A stretch of 64,000 nt of DNA from Anoplopoma fimbria (taxonomy: Eukaryota; Chordata; Actinopteri; Perciformes; Anoplopomatidae), in assembly GCF_027596085.1 (NCBI RefSeq), contig NC_072450.1, forward strand, positions 3,467,236 through 3,531,235, in the 5' to 3' direction. Made by a program: the position numbers and the translations under genes. This document shows, in pieces, positions 1-11,345 of the stretch; within the stretch, counting starts at the first letter, position 1, and each line of letters begins with the position of its first letter. The notes under the pieces were generated by a model that searched no databases, was not told the origin of the DNA, and saw nothing but the letters and a program-made list of their open reading frames with translations.

Positions 1-2030
1 GCTGAGTGGACTCTCCAGATGAAGGCCACGTAATATGATGAAAAGCTCCAAAACAGCTACTAAAATGGACATTGTAGTGAGATTGTTTTATAAATTATTG
101 ATTTAAGAATGAACTTTGAACCTCAGCAATTTGAACGATCTGATAAAAGACTATTTGGTGTAAGTACGTAGTGATGACGAGTGAGAAAAGCCAGGTTTTT
201 TAAATAAAGCTTCTCTTTAATGTCATTGCTGTTATTTAAGCAAAAAAATGAACAAAGCTTGTTCCGGAAGTAAAGAAATTGCAGTCGCCCCCTTGACATT
301 TTCTAAAAGCATTGCGGCGTTCGTCATCACTTCCTGCAGTCTGAATAATCAAACGTCTGTTTCACACATGAGATGTTGAATGTTAACAGCTACAGTTTGT
401 ATTGTATAATTGTTGCATGGACCCTCTCTGCTCTCTTTGTTCCAGGTGAAACAGTCTGACATGAATGATGTTTTATCAGTGAACAGGAGATTAAAGATGG
501 TCACTGTTGACCTTTGGGCCTGCAGTAATTCCCCTAACAGAGACATTACTCTAGTTTGACTGTCAAACAGAAAGACGTTACGTTGGTCCACCAGCAAACA
601 GAGTGGAACCTGAATGACTAATGTGAGTCATTACAACAACCCCAATAACAACTGCTCTCCACCATTCATTATTTAGGAGCTGCAATTAGTTTGGGATGCT
701 TGTTGGGCTGCAGGTTCTTCTGTTTTTCTGCGTAAAATTGAGGTAGAAAATAAAAAAACATCACAGCTAACGTTAGATGACTCGTGAGAAAAAAGGTTCA
801 GTGGTTGGTAGTGTCACATGAACACATTATTTCCATTAACCCGGACACTTTGGGTTCATAGAGGGAGGTAAATGTGAAGTGTTTTCTGGATCTTTCTCCC
901 CAGGCTCTCCACACCTTCATCTTCTCCGAGGTGACAAGATGACGAATCCCTGTTAGCCCTTCTCCTTCAGCGATTAAACCTCTCGGGATCATCGGAAATA
1001 ACCTTTTCAGGGAACCATTAAGAAAAAAAAGCTAAAAGCATAAGTAGAAAAGTGAACTTCTTGAAAAAGTCTGTGTAAGTGTTTCCATTATCAGAAGTCA
1101 GAAGTGAGCGTCAGCACTTACTTACATGTTTCCTCGGCTGAGATTACAGTCTGAAGAGCTCGTTTAAAATATTTTTTTGCTAACGACTCTCCTCATGGAA
1201 ACATCTGGTGCTCATCATTGTGGATGTAGAGGATTAGGTAGGCTTGTTTGTATTTCTCCTCACTAATTATTGGCGTGATAATTACAAAAGCGTTGTTTAT
1301 GTAAATGTCAGCGCTCGGATAAATCTGATCAAATCCCTGCTTCCATCCACCAACAACACCGGAATCAGATGTTTAGTGTATCACTAATGTATGCTCTTTA
1401 ACCATAACCCTGTGTGTTTTAATCATTATTGGATCATGCTTTAATCAGTTTGTTTGCATAGAATCTTACAAATTTGGTTAAAAATTGCTAAAGCACAATT
1501 ACTGAATTTGACTCTATATGCAAAAAACTAAAACATTTACAGAAAATATCTGACATCTCTTGTAAAAGCAAACACAAGTCTTCTAAAAATATATATTTTT
1601 GCATTTAAACTTGACATAAAAACACCAAATAAATAACTCTTATATGTATTAGCATGCTGTGAATATAGACTATGGACAGAAATTCAACATTTGTATTCTC
1701 AATACTCATTCATGGCGACGACATGAACAAAGTTACTGTATTGTACTCTGAACAGAATACAGTATGCTGTAATTAGTTTGTTGTGAACACCAAAGAGCAA
1801 ACCTGCATCTATTTATAGTGTTTAAGCTCTAATTCCTAAGTGATCTAATTGGTTACAGGTGTTTTCACAGGTGCATTCTGGGTGCAGGTGATTGATAATT
1901 GAGTGTGGCTTTTCAATGTTTAGCAAACAACACACACAGGCTTTTGGCTTTAAATCACGTGTTTGATAAACAGATAACTGTGTAGTTATTGGCAAAAATA
2001 ACTAAAGTTTCTTGTCTTTTCAAAATGTAC
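1..2030. other. Gene-free stretch, nothing recognised
   Basis: AT-rich non-coding DNA. I checked both strands and found only short open frames without similarity to families I know, without convincing splice sites and without protein-like composition. No RNA gene or complete transposon was recognised. This appears to be ordinary intergenic sequence upstream of the cart locus. Confidence 0.6.
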
Positions 2031-2039
2031 TTCCATCTT

Positions 2040-2190
2040 CCTAGTAAGTTAGTTCAGAGTCAAACAGACCATAAAGTTTCAGGGATGTTCATTTAGTAAA
2101 TGATGCTCCATTTAGAGTCAAACAGACCACAAAGCAGGGTATGCTTTACTGTGATTGACAGGTCGATACCAGAGACGGTGGTCTCCCAAA
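2040..2190 (+). repeat. Fragment of dispersed repeat family R1
   Basis: Contains the R1 hallmark 'gatgctccatttagagtc' followed by 'aaacagaccacaaagcagg' and a degenerate 'cgataccagagacgg' block. The same succession occurs at about 13335-13430. Part of the hallmark appears twice here (2058 and 2117), so the fragment is rearranged. It is one of seven copies or pieces of this family in the window. Confidence 0.7.
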
Positions 2191-3289
2191 CACAAAATCC
2201 TTTTTTCTTGAATCTCTTTAATGTTATAGAATTTGAACTACTATTAAAAACTTATTTTTCATATTTCTCCTCAGGCTGTCAGATCTCTCACACCAGGAGC
2301 TTAAAAAACGGTGAAATGAAAACAGAATCTGAAATTCAAATCACAAGTTATGATGCAGAATGTTGTCACTACAATGAGAGGATTATACAGCAGATATCAG
2401 GTCCTCCATTTTCAAACAACTTCCATCTGAAAATGTTAACATTTACATTCAGGCCGACAACATGGGAAAAACGTGAAGCAATTTGGTGAAGGGAAGGAAA
2501 ATATTCATAACTTCATAACATTTGTGCTCCTTGAATTTTTTTTCGTATACAACAAAACAAAAGAACTCATTCAGTGAATTGACTTCATTGTTTTGTATTT
2601 CTTTGGCTGTGAAACAACAAAGTGCTTTAAAATATTTACAGAAAAAGCAGCTTTTGAACGTCAACCACCGAGCTGCCTCAGGAGGCTGGTAGGCGGCATT
2701 AATCTTTTAGTCAGTTATTAGGTGTGTTTTTCCAACAACAGCTTTCTGTTAAGCAGCCAAATATCAACTCACACACATTTTGTTTCAAAATGTTGGAAAA
2801 TTAGTCTGAATAATTGCAGGAAGTTTTTTTTTTTTAAACCTGCTTAATTCTTCCTTTTTCTTGTGTTTTTCTACCAGTGAACAATGGCTATTTTTCCTTT
2901 TGTCAAATGACAAAAGAAAACAATTCAATATCTGTCCTACTCCTATTTCTATTTCAAGTATCCTGAAAGACAAAAAAAAGACAATTCAGAATGAGTGAGA
3001 GCAATAAGAGGAAAGAGACGTTTAATTTCTCTGGGGACTTAGCCTACAAAAGGTGCAGGGGGGAGATATTACATACAAAAATCTTATTTTAAAAAAACAG
3101 TTAGAAGGGAGAAGATATCTGAAGTGGAAACAGAAGAAACATTATGCGTTTACATGAGGCAGAAATCCTCTGAGGGATGATTCATACGAAGAACAACAAA
3201 CAAACAAAGTTCTTGAGGATAAACTTGATGTTGATATGAGTTTCTAGTACAGGAACAACAGTCCTGTGAAAGTTTCTGTACCAAAAACT

Positions 3290-3440
3290 CACATCAACCT
3301 CAAAGAAAAGATTGTTGTTCACTGGTTGCAAAAACACAAGATGGCGACGGCCGAATGCTGAAGTCGAGGCTTCGAAACCGCTGTCCAAAAACCAATGGGT
3401 GACATCACAACGACTACGTCCACTCCTTATTATATATTTA
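3290..3440 (+). repeat. 3'-end fragment of dispersed repeat R1
   Basis: Carries 'caagatggcgacggccg', 'ccaatgggtgacatcaca' and a terminal 'ccactccttattatata', matching the last 150 bases of the longest R1 copy (about 13470-13620). Only this end of the element is present. Confidence 0.7.
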
Positions 3441-4192
3441 AGAGTATGATTAATCCATTTTTTATACCAACATGCATTTAATATATTTTATATCATATCC
3501 ATAGCAACATGATAATGTTTCTTTTCGTTTTGCCGTCCTACCATCCTCTCAGACTGTTTGTTGGGGTTTGGTGTTGTGTGCATGCTTTATACCAAAAATC
3601 AGCTATTTTCCATGTATTTTTTGCATGTGTATGTTCCAATTATTGCAGTGACAAATATAATACATTTGTTCAATTATGTACTGTATCATGATCTTTGTGA
3701 TAGGAATTGAACACAGTGAAGTATTTATTTGAGAAATGTTTAAAAATTGACAATCTCAATCTAAAAATAAAGCCTGGTGGATGTTTCCAGCCCGTTTGTA
3801 CCTTTTCTTCCATGTGACCTCACTTGTCCCTTCGAGTTGGGACGTTATGTCTGTGAAACGCCTGGAATAGTTCAGGAAATATTGATTTTTTTTTTACTTT
3901 CTCCACATCTACCTCCGACAATAACAGAAACTTCAGATTGCAATTGATTTAGGTCCCAGTGGCAGACGAGCCAAGGTGCATTTAAGTACAAGGATTTAAG
4001 GATTCTGTTTGTTACGTAACATGAAACTGATTGAGCCTGTTGTTTAACAATCATTTCTGCAGGTAGACACTGATCCTGATATTCCAACTGTGAAATCTAC
4101 ACATAAATACAGCTAGTACGTATTATTATCAGTGGATTGATATATATGAAATATCTCATCACTTATCAAATCGACTGCCATGACATTTTGTA

Positions 4193-4280
4193 CAGACATG
4201 CATTGTCCCCAGGGGATGAATCCTTCAGACTTTGGGGACCCACTGACTTTTGGATGAACTTCCATGAAATTTCAAAAATA
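4193..4280 (+). repeat. Fragment of a common fish interspersed repeat
   Basis: The text around 'tccccaggggatgaatcc' and 'gacttttggatgaacttcc' resembles a fragment that recurs in teleost intergenic DNA. I recognise it only by general familiarity and cannot name the family. No ends or target-site duplication are visible. Confidence 0.35.
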
Positions 4281-4484
4281 TAATTTTTTCGCACTGATTC
4301 TGAAAAAGACAATATTCATACAAATCTGTTTACATGGCTGATAAAAAAATAATATTCGGCTAATATTTCCGTTTCCATGCAGCCTTATTTACTTTCATTT
4401 CTTCAACCACCTTGAAAAGGTAGAGGTTGCGATATTTTCACTAATCCAAAAACCTGAGTCTGAAGAAGCCGATGCTGAATTGTC

Positions 4485-4691
4485 TTAAAGCTGCATTCTA
4501 TCTCCTGTCCACCAGGGGGCGACTCCTCTGGTTGTATAGAAGTCTATGAGAAAATGACTCTACTTCTCTCTTGATTTATTCCCTCAGTAAACATTGTAAA
4601 CATGAGTTTATGGTCTCAATCTCTAGTTTCAAGTCTTCTTCAACACAGCATGATGTTCATTTAGTAAATGATGCTCCATTTAGAGTCAAAC
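4485..4691 (+). repeat. R1 repeat copy, leading the displaced tp53bp1 exons
   Basis: An R1 element from 'aagctgcattctatctcc' to 'gagtcaaac'. It stops there, where the longer copy at 13 kb continues. The truncation point and the following unique text (beginning 'ttttcgatgtttatgtg') are shared with the R1 copy at 52208-52391. The duplication at this site therefore happened after this R1 copy had already inserted and been truncated in the tp53bp1 intron. Confidence 0.8.
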
Positions 4692-4767
4692 TTTTCGATG
4701 TTTATGTGTCTAAGTGACGAATGGGGACAAAGGTTAACTCTAAAGAAATGAGAAATGTGTCCGTTAC

Positions 4768-5100
4768 CTCTGTGACTTTGCGCTCCACCTCCTTGCCGTC
4801 CTCATAATACACGTCTGTGATGATCCGTGTGACGGTGGTACGCACTTCCTGGATGGTGCGTACGTGTCTGCGGTGGGCGGGGGCTGCTGTTCTTCTGAAG
4901 GACGGAGACTCTGGTTCTCCCTGTAAGACAACAAACTTAAGACTGTCAATTGGACACACACACCCACACACACACACACACATATATACATATATATATA
5001 TAAGCAGTATTTTCCCTCTGAATCTCCGTACCCTGGCGGCTGGAGATCTCAGCCCCGGTGCATCGAAGCTGGTCTGCAGGGAGACAGTCCGCTGACGGAG
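4768..5100 (-). pseudogene. Displaced copy of two tp53bp1 exons (oligomerisation-domain exon and the exon before it)
   Basis: Two exon-like blocks on the minus strand, 5032-5100 (23 codons) and 4768-4920 (51 codons), match tp53bp1 exons 52710-52778 and 52468-52620 almost base for base. They keep the intervening intron, its (CA/TA)n tract, the acceptor AGs and the donor GTs. The 51-codon block encodes the 53BP1 oligomerisation segment (motifs HVRTIQEVRT and ITDVYYEDG). Retained introns exclude a processed pseudogene; this is a DNA-level segmental copy. Similarity covers about 4491-5134 and stops abruptly on the right. The copy has no partner exons, so it is probably non-functional, although both frames remain open. 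An assembly artefact cannot be excluded from sequence alone. The few base differences and the different repeat lengths argue for a genuine, recent copy. Confidence 0.9.
4952..5003. repeat. Mixed (CA)n/(TA)n microsatellite in the displaced tp53bp1 intron
   Basis: Alternating CA then TA dinucleotides inside the copied intron. The parent intron at about 52653-52681 has a shorter CA part, so the two copies have diverged in length here. Confidence 0.9.
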
Positions 5101-5534
5101 CTGAGACACACAGGACAGAGTGATCAACACCACCCATGTAAGTGTAGTCATCGTATCCTTAACTTCCTTTAGCACAATCATCAGGTTGCTTCATTGCGAG
5201 GTCAAGTAAAAGGCCAGTGTGCAGGACATCTCTCTTCTCTTGCATATTGACATTTCTTCACAAGCACCTCTATACAAGAAAGTGTGCACGAGCCCTCACA
5301 GTCAATATTAAGGCATTGTGCTGTATTGAACTTATTTAACTGTGTTGGAGCTTAGAGATAAATGCAACAACATAATTTATAAAGAAATATTAATATCACA
5401 ACATTTATTTAGGATAAACACGAAACGTTCTAACGCCAGCGTGCTCCGTAAAAATGGATTTATGTGTGTGTGTGTGTCGGTGTGTATCGGGTCAAGACTG
5501 CATGTGTGTTTCAGCTCGTGTTTGCATTCGTGAA

Positions 5535-5690
5535 CACACACACACACACACACAGCCTTGTACTTCTATCTTTGTGAGGACACCAAATTACATGATGCAT
5601 TAGGCCCTTTATCCTTACCTGACCTATCCTAACCTAACCATCACCACTAAAAGCCTGACCCCAACTCTAAAGGCCTTCCTAAAGAGACTC
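5535..5690 (+). repeat. Fish dispersed repeat piece with adjoining (CA)n
   Basis: A (CA)n run (5535-5552) leads into 'cttgtacttctatctttgtg' and a CCTAACC-rich stretch. A complementary-looking piece ('gaccgcccaaaatgtcctc' leading to another CA run) sits at 6600-6780. The two look like halves of one repeat class interrupted by other insertions. The family cannot be named with certainty. Confidence 0.45.
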
Positions 5691-5974
5691 ATTTGCATGG
5701 GAATATATTTTTCAAACTATTTGTGTCTTGAATACTTTCACCCAGAACATGAATATCACACACCCAATGGAGGTTGGAGAAGTAGAATTTTTTTTTAGCT
5801 TTTGCACCGAGAATAAAGGCATCAACCAATCACGTTGTGCCGAACGGACATATTCAATATGTCCACTTATATTGTACAACAACATGGAGACTCCGTGGTC
5901 AGAAACAAGACGGAAAACTTTATTTCTCAAAAAATCTACTCTTTCCTTTACTACCTTTCACAATAAAAGCCGCC

Positions 5975-6112
5975 CTGCGACAGACTGGCGACCTGTCCAG
6001 GGTGAACCCTGCCTTCACCCATTGACAGCTGAGATCGGCTCCAGCACCCCCGCGACCCTTAACTGGATAAGCAGGTTACGGAAAATGAATGAATGAATGA
6101 ATAAAAGCCCTA
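5975..6112 (+). mobile_element. LINE 3' tail, probably RTE/Rex3-like
   Basis: The text 'ggcgacctgtccagggtg', 'gatcggctccagcacccc' and 'ggataagcaggttacgg' followed by a (GAAT)n tail is the characteristic 3' end of an abundant fish non-LTR retrotransposon. I believe this is the RTE/Rex3 type, but the family assignment is from memory. Only the tail is present and no reverse transcriptase is encoded here. Confidence 0.6.
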
Positions 6113-6204
6113 GACATATACACTGCGTAACTGTTTACCAGAGGCAACACATACATTTTGGTATTGTTTATTTGTCACGTCCCCGGTGGTCTGAACCTTC
6201 AATC

Positions 6205-6580
6205 AGGACTTTAGACTGTAAAAAAGAAGTTGACATAGTCATCGTGACGTCACCCATTAGTCTTGGCTTTTTTTAAACCAATGAACAGAAGTTACGATAT
6301 TTGTAATGCAGAGAAGTGATGTAGAGACGCTACTGTGTAGCCCCGCCCTAAAGCATCCCCTGCTTTATGGTCTGTTTGACTCTAAATGGAGCATCATTTA
6401 CTAAATGAACATCATGCTGTATTGAAGAAGACTTGAAACTAGAGATTGAGACCATAAACTCATGTTTACAATGTTTACTGAGGGAACAAATCAAGAGAGA
6501 AGTAGAGTCATTTTCTCATAGACTTCTATACAACCAGAGGAGTCGCCCCCTGATGGACAGTAGAGAGAATGCATGTTTTA
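6205..6580 (-). repeat. R1 repeat copy, reverse orientation, nearly full length
   Basis: This is the reverse complement of the R1 unit. It starts at the element's 3' end ('gtgacgtcacccattag') and runs through 'gactctaaatggagcatc' to the CATTCTCTC end near 6573. It lies about 1.5 kb from the forward copy at 4485, so the displaced tp53bp1 exons sit between inverted R1 copies. Confidence 0.8.
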
Positions 6581-6691
6581 AGACACTTCCACCTTGGAGA
6601 TTGCCTCCTCGTGAGGACCGCCCAAAATGTCCTCATTTTCCAAAAATGTCCATACTCAGAAGGTCCTTGGTCCTCCCAAAGACAGCTGTAC

Positions 6692-6696
<5 letters not shown>

Positions 6697-6780
<84 letters not shown>
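6697..6780. repeat. (CA)n microsatellite
   Basis: About 40 uninterrupted CA units. The apparent open frames across it are dipeptide repeats with no gene meaning. Confidence 0.97.
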
Positions 6781-6783
<3 letters not shown>

Positions 6784-6879
6784 AGAGAGGCAGCAGAGAT
6801 GAGGAAAACTCTTATCATTGCTGCAAAAAACTGTCACCGGAGTGTTTTCTCTACACTGTAATTACAGCGCAGAGAACAG

Positions 6880-8215
6880 CGTGCATTATTTAAGGACAAC
6901 TGTAGGCAGACAGAAGCAGAAAAGGTCCCGAACCCACAACCCTTAATTACCTCACAGTGACGCACAAGAGCGCCTCTGAAGGATGCCGGGCTGACAGAGT
7001 GAACTTGTCCAAGTGTATGTTATTTACCGATCCAGTGAACTCAGGGCTGCGCCTTCAGTCCCGAGGGGTTTGAAGAAAGGCGGAGTATAAGGTACTTTTC
7101 CCTCATGAATAGTTTATTATTCAGGGCAGTGACATTATTATTTCTCTTCTTTGATATTCTGCTCTTTAATATTCTTTTCTCTCAGTTCATGAAAGTTGAA
7201 ATATTAATCCCAGTGAGGGGAAGATGAAAGCAGCTTCATCATCCCCTTTTTTTTACACGCTTTAAATGTTCGGCAACATGACAGACAGTTTAAAAACGGA
7301 CTTCTGCAGCCCACGCTGAAAAGCAAAGTGTCTTCAGTGTACCGGGCAACCTTCAAGGGGCTTAGCATTATGATTTTATGCTAGGTACTGACAGGATTTT
7401 ATGCATTAATCATCGCCTCCACCCACACAGGTATTTGAAACACATGCTCTTTTTTTCCAACCCCACTCTGTGTTAATGATGCAGATTGTGTCAAATAAAC
7501 CAGGAGATTTTTAAAGAGGGTGTATAAGAAGGAAAAGAGTAAAGAGAAAGTGTTTATCTGACAGATCAAGTGAAGGGATTCGTTGTGACAGGAGGCAATC
7601 GGCAGCTGCTTGAGCGCATACATTGTGCTGCGGGGGTTTCTATGAATGTGGCTAAGAGCAAATTAAAAAAAGAAAGTAAGAGGTGAGAAAATTTGTAGTT
7701 GGGGCATGTTATGAAGTCTAAAATTAAGATGTAATTTTAGGATGACCGGCACTGTTTGGACATTAGATGTGCTCTTTCCGTCGGGGCTAATTGGGCGGGT
7801 GTTCAAGGTCATTGATACAGAAAATGTGTGTCCATCAGTAAATCAGTTAGATAATTATGAGCTTGTTGTGAGCAGAGGATCCGCCTCCTGCTGCGTTAAA
7901 CACACCGTGTTACACCTGAACGCACCGCTGATTGACCGCTGAGGGCTGTGATTTATCTGCAATCATCATCATGAAGCTCACAGGCAGCACAGAGTTGTAC
8001 ACTTACTCTTGTTTTTAGTCCTCTGAATTCTTCTCATTCTGTTTTATTTGCTTTGTATGTCTATGTTTTTTTTACAAGTCCCAAATGATTGGATGCTGTC
8101 AGAATGGTTCAAACAAAGTGGATCTGGGGAATTACAGTTGACTTGAAATATCGTTAACGTTAATTTAGGAAATGAAGGGAAATTACACTTTTAAATAGCA
8201 TTCTTTTTAATATTT
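6880..8215. other. Gene-free stretch
   Basis: Unique-looking non-coding DNA. The longest open frames (about 70 codons) show no splice context and no family resemblance. Nothing else recognised. Confidence 0.55.
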
Positions 8216-8224
8216 GGTCTTGGG

Positions 8225-8690
8225 GAAAGGTATCAAGTATTTTCAAGTCAAAAGGCTCAAGTCCAGGTGAAGTCAAGTGTCATTCGTGTCAAATTCCAGT
8301 TTAAATAACAAGTCTGTTTTCTTTGTCAAGTCGAGTCTAAAGTCATCCAATTTGTGACTCAAGTCCAAGTCATGTGGCTCAGAGTCCACTTGGCATGCAG
8401 CATAAAATTATCTGCAGACTGAAATCAAGTCCAACGCAAGTCCCAAGTCAAGACTTACAAGTCCAAAATAAACTCCCAAGGCAAGTTCCAAATCAAGTCC
8501 CAAATCAAGTCACAAATCAAGTCCAAATCAAGTCCCAAATCAAGTCACAAATCAAGTCCAAATCAAGTCCCAAATCAAGTCCAAATCAAGTCCCAAATCA
8601 AGTCACAAGTCAAGACTGTCAAGTCCAAAATCAAGTCCCAAGTCAAGTCCAAAATCAAGTCAAAAGTCAAGTCCCAAGTCATTTAAATCA
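8225..8690 (+). repeat. Degenerate AAGTC/CAAATCAAGT minisatellite
   Basis: Roughly 460 bases built from variants of 'caagtcccaaatcaagt' and shorter 'aagtcc' words. It is most regular between 8440 and 8680. An open frame of 118 codons through it (rich in Q, V, P, S and N) is a by-product of a unit lacking stops in that phase. No transposon ends visible. Confidence 0.9.
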
Positions 8691-9479
8691 TATTTGCTAT
8701 CATTTTTTCCACTGGCGCTCAGTAACATAACGTTAGTCCTTCATGTTGTCTTTGTCTCTGATATTTCCAACAACAGTTTAAATGTCCTCTGGGATCAGTT
8801 TTCTGAAGGAGCCATCACTTAACTGACTGAACGTGGACCAGAACTATACAGGATGTCGCTCAGGTTAAGAAGGAGGAAGATCCCACAAAGCATCCACGCA
8901 GACGACAGTTACATCGATGAGTCACTCGGTCATGAAATTAAATGTGACAGCTACCGATGGAACAGCCTCAGAGAGCCTTTAAGACATGACTTTATATCAC
9001 ACAGCAGTACGGCGATGATGCTCATTAATCACGGTCTTATTTCACACCGATGACTGGTGAGACTCGAGATACAGCAATTATTGATGAGTCACCACAGGAA
9101 TTAACTCCCGACCCTGACGGTTCTTTACAGCTGGAGCAGGCTGGTACGCCATCTAATGACCTATCAAAAACCAGCACTGGGAAGACATACTGGTGTGTGT
9201 GTGTGTGTGAGAGAGAATGAAGTATATCTACAGAATGGTTCTGATGTAATCCTCCTATATCTCACCCCATCGTTTCTCCTCCCCTGCTCTGTCTTAACAA
9301 GGCAGCTCAGCAGCAGTCTTAATGGTGTTAGTGTGATTAAGGCCCCCCCCCCCGTCACTCAGCCCTCTCCTTTCTTTACTTCACTCTCTCCTCTTCCCTT
9401 GACATAAAACTCCCAATTTACCCAAAACAAGATCTCATAGCTGCTTCTAGGAAACAACAACAAAGGTAGACCGGGAGTA

Positions 9480-9630
9480 ATTATGCTTCAGGGGCGTACG
9501 GATGGATGAAAAGGATGGAAGGATGAAAAGGATGGAAGGATGAAAAGGATGGAAGGATGGAAGTGTGCAATTGAGGGATGGAAGGATTGTAGGATGGACT
9601 GATGTACGGGATGGGTGGAAGTAAGGATGG
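9480..9630. repeat. GGAT/GGAA-rich degenerate repeat, left flank
   Basis: Imperfect GGAT, GGAA and AAGGATGGAAGGATG words leading into the pure GATA block. It is part of one purine-rich simple-repeat domain spanning 9480-10260. Confidence 0.85.
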
Positions 9631-9785
<155 letters not shown>

Positions 9786-10135
9786 AAGGGATGGAGGGAT
9801 AGAGGAATGAAAGGAAGAATGGATGGATGATGTAGGGATGGAAGGATGGAACAATGGAACAAAGCATAGAGGAATGGAAGAATGGAAGGAAGGATAGGGG
9901 GATGGAAGAATGGAATTGAGGATAGAGGAATGGAAGGAAGGATGGATGGAAGGAGGGATGGACGGATAGAAAGGAGGAAGGAAGGATGGAAGGTTGGAGG
10001 GAGTGAAGGAGGGAGGGATGTAGGATTGAAGAAAGGATAGAGGAATTGAAGGAAGCATGGATAGATGGATGGAGGGACTGACTCACATACAGACGGACGG
10101 ACAGAAGGACAACTAGACACTCAAACGCACATATG
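9786..10135. repeat. Degenerate GGAT/GGAA purine-rich repeat
   Basis: Imperfect tetramer and pentamer words (GGAAGGAT, GGATGGA) linking the GATA and GGAT arrays. On the minus strand it reads as long Ser/Pro/Ile/His open frames of 200 or more codons, which are repeat translations and not genes. Confidence 0.85.
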
Positions 10136-10258
10136 GACAGATGGATGGATGGATGGATGGATGGATGGATGGATGGATGGATGGATGGATGGATGGATGG
10201 ATGGATGGATGGATGGATGGATGGATGGATGGAAGGATGGATGGATGGATGGATGGAT
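10136..10258. repeat. (GGAT)n microsatellite
   Basis: About 30 GGAT units with one GGAA interruption near 10231. Confidence 0.97.
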
Positions 10259-10259
10259 A

Positions 10260-11090
10260 TACACACTGAAACAAAGAGTAGAATCACAGCAGTGGAGGTG
10301 TTCTAACCACCAGAACTACTACAGAGAGCCGTCACTATAATACAGTTCATGCTCATGGAGTCATAAAACAAGTAAAAAGTAAAAACGATGCAAGAACAAT
10401 GATGACTTTGGAGAATATGAAATACAAATTGAGGACAAATATGTGAACAGCTACAAATGCAGATTGTGCTTAAGGCTAAAGTAGCCAGTAATGCAAAGAC
10501 TCCAGCAGCCTGATGACAAAACAAAGGAAGAGATATTATATAATCACCATTTATTCATATTAAAAAAAGTTTAGTGGAAAAATGTCATCACACCACCTAC
10601 TCTTATATGTATGTTACATTGGTTCATAAAAAAATACCTCCGTCCTTATTTTGGTATTTAGGACATGCAGAGAATAGCACAAGTTTAAAGCAAGCAGGCT
10701 ATTTTTAGGTCTTGGGTAATTTTTGGAGATTTATCTGATTCCATATAAATGGGCTGGAGGGCCATCAGGGACCAGGTCGGGAAAAAAGAGGAAATGATTT
10801 ATTGAAATTCCATTTGTGGAAATGATTTATTCGTTTGATGGATTTTGATTCCATTTGTGGAAGACCAGATTGAGCACTGAGTTCTATTTGAATGTTATTT
10901 GAATAACTGACTGTAAGTCGAAATGCTAAATGACAATGAAGGAATGTCCTTTTATTTCAGCCATAAAATCCTAAATCTGCTCAAGCTTAACCAGCTACAA
11001 TCAAACATCTCACATCCTCATACAATCAGACCCTGAACATAACAGAAAGTCCGGTGGCATCACTGTCACATAATAAAAAAGACATAATCT
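10260..11090. other. Gene-free stretch before LINE relic
   Basis: Non-coding sequence without recognised genes. A short local duplication ('gattccatttgtggaa') occurs near 10805 and 10847. Otherwise nothing seen. Confidence 0.5.
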
Positions 11091-11345
11091 ACCTAATTTA
11101 GTTTTCAAGTGTGTTAACAGTCTGGCCCCAGAGCCTCTTTTCAGATATATCCAGGACATATCCAAGACCCGACCGTAACAGATAGGAGCATAAATATAAA
11201 ATACCACATTTTAGATCCAAATTTGGACAACCAGCTTTCAGGGCTATTAACTCTGGAACATATTACCAACTGGAATCAAATCAATTCCTGATATAAAGTC
11301 CTTTACAACAAAGATTAAGTGCTGGCTTAAAGCAAACCAAATCTG
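11090..11345 (+). mobile_element. Decayed LINE reverse-transcriptase C-terminal fragment
   Basis: The plus strand, read across several frameshifts and stops, gives the succession NSLAPEPLF...RSKFGQPAFRAINSG...LESNQF. This resembles the end of L2/Rex1-type ORF2 proteins ('LAP..L', 'FG.RAFS..aP.LWNSLP'). The reading is broken and no catalytic part is present. The call is from pattern familiarity, so moderate confidence. Confidence 0.45.

Noticed and set aside
4700..5181. 159-codon continuous minus-strand frame over the displaced tp53bp1 exons
   Set aside because: It reads through the intron and its CA/TA tract. Only the two exon blocks within it are meaningful.
8374..8730. 118-codon plus-strand frame rich in Gln, Val, Pro, Ser and Asn
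   Set aside because: Translation of the AAGTC-type minisatellite. No other coding support.
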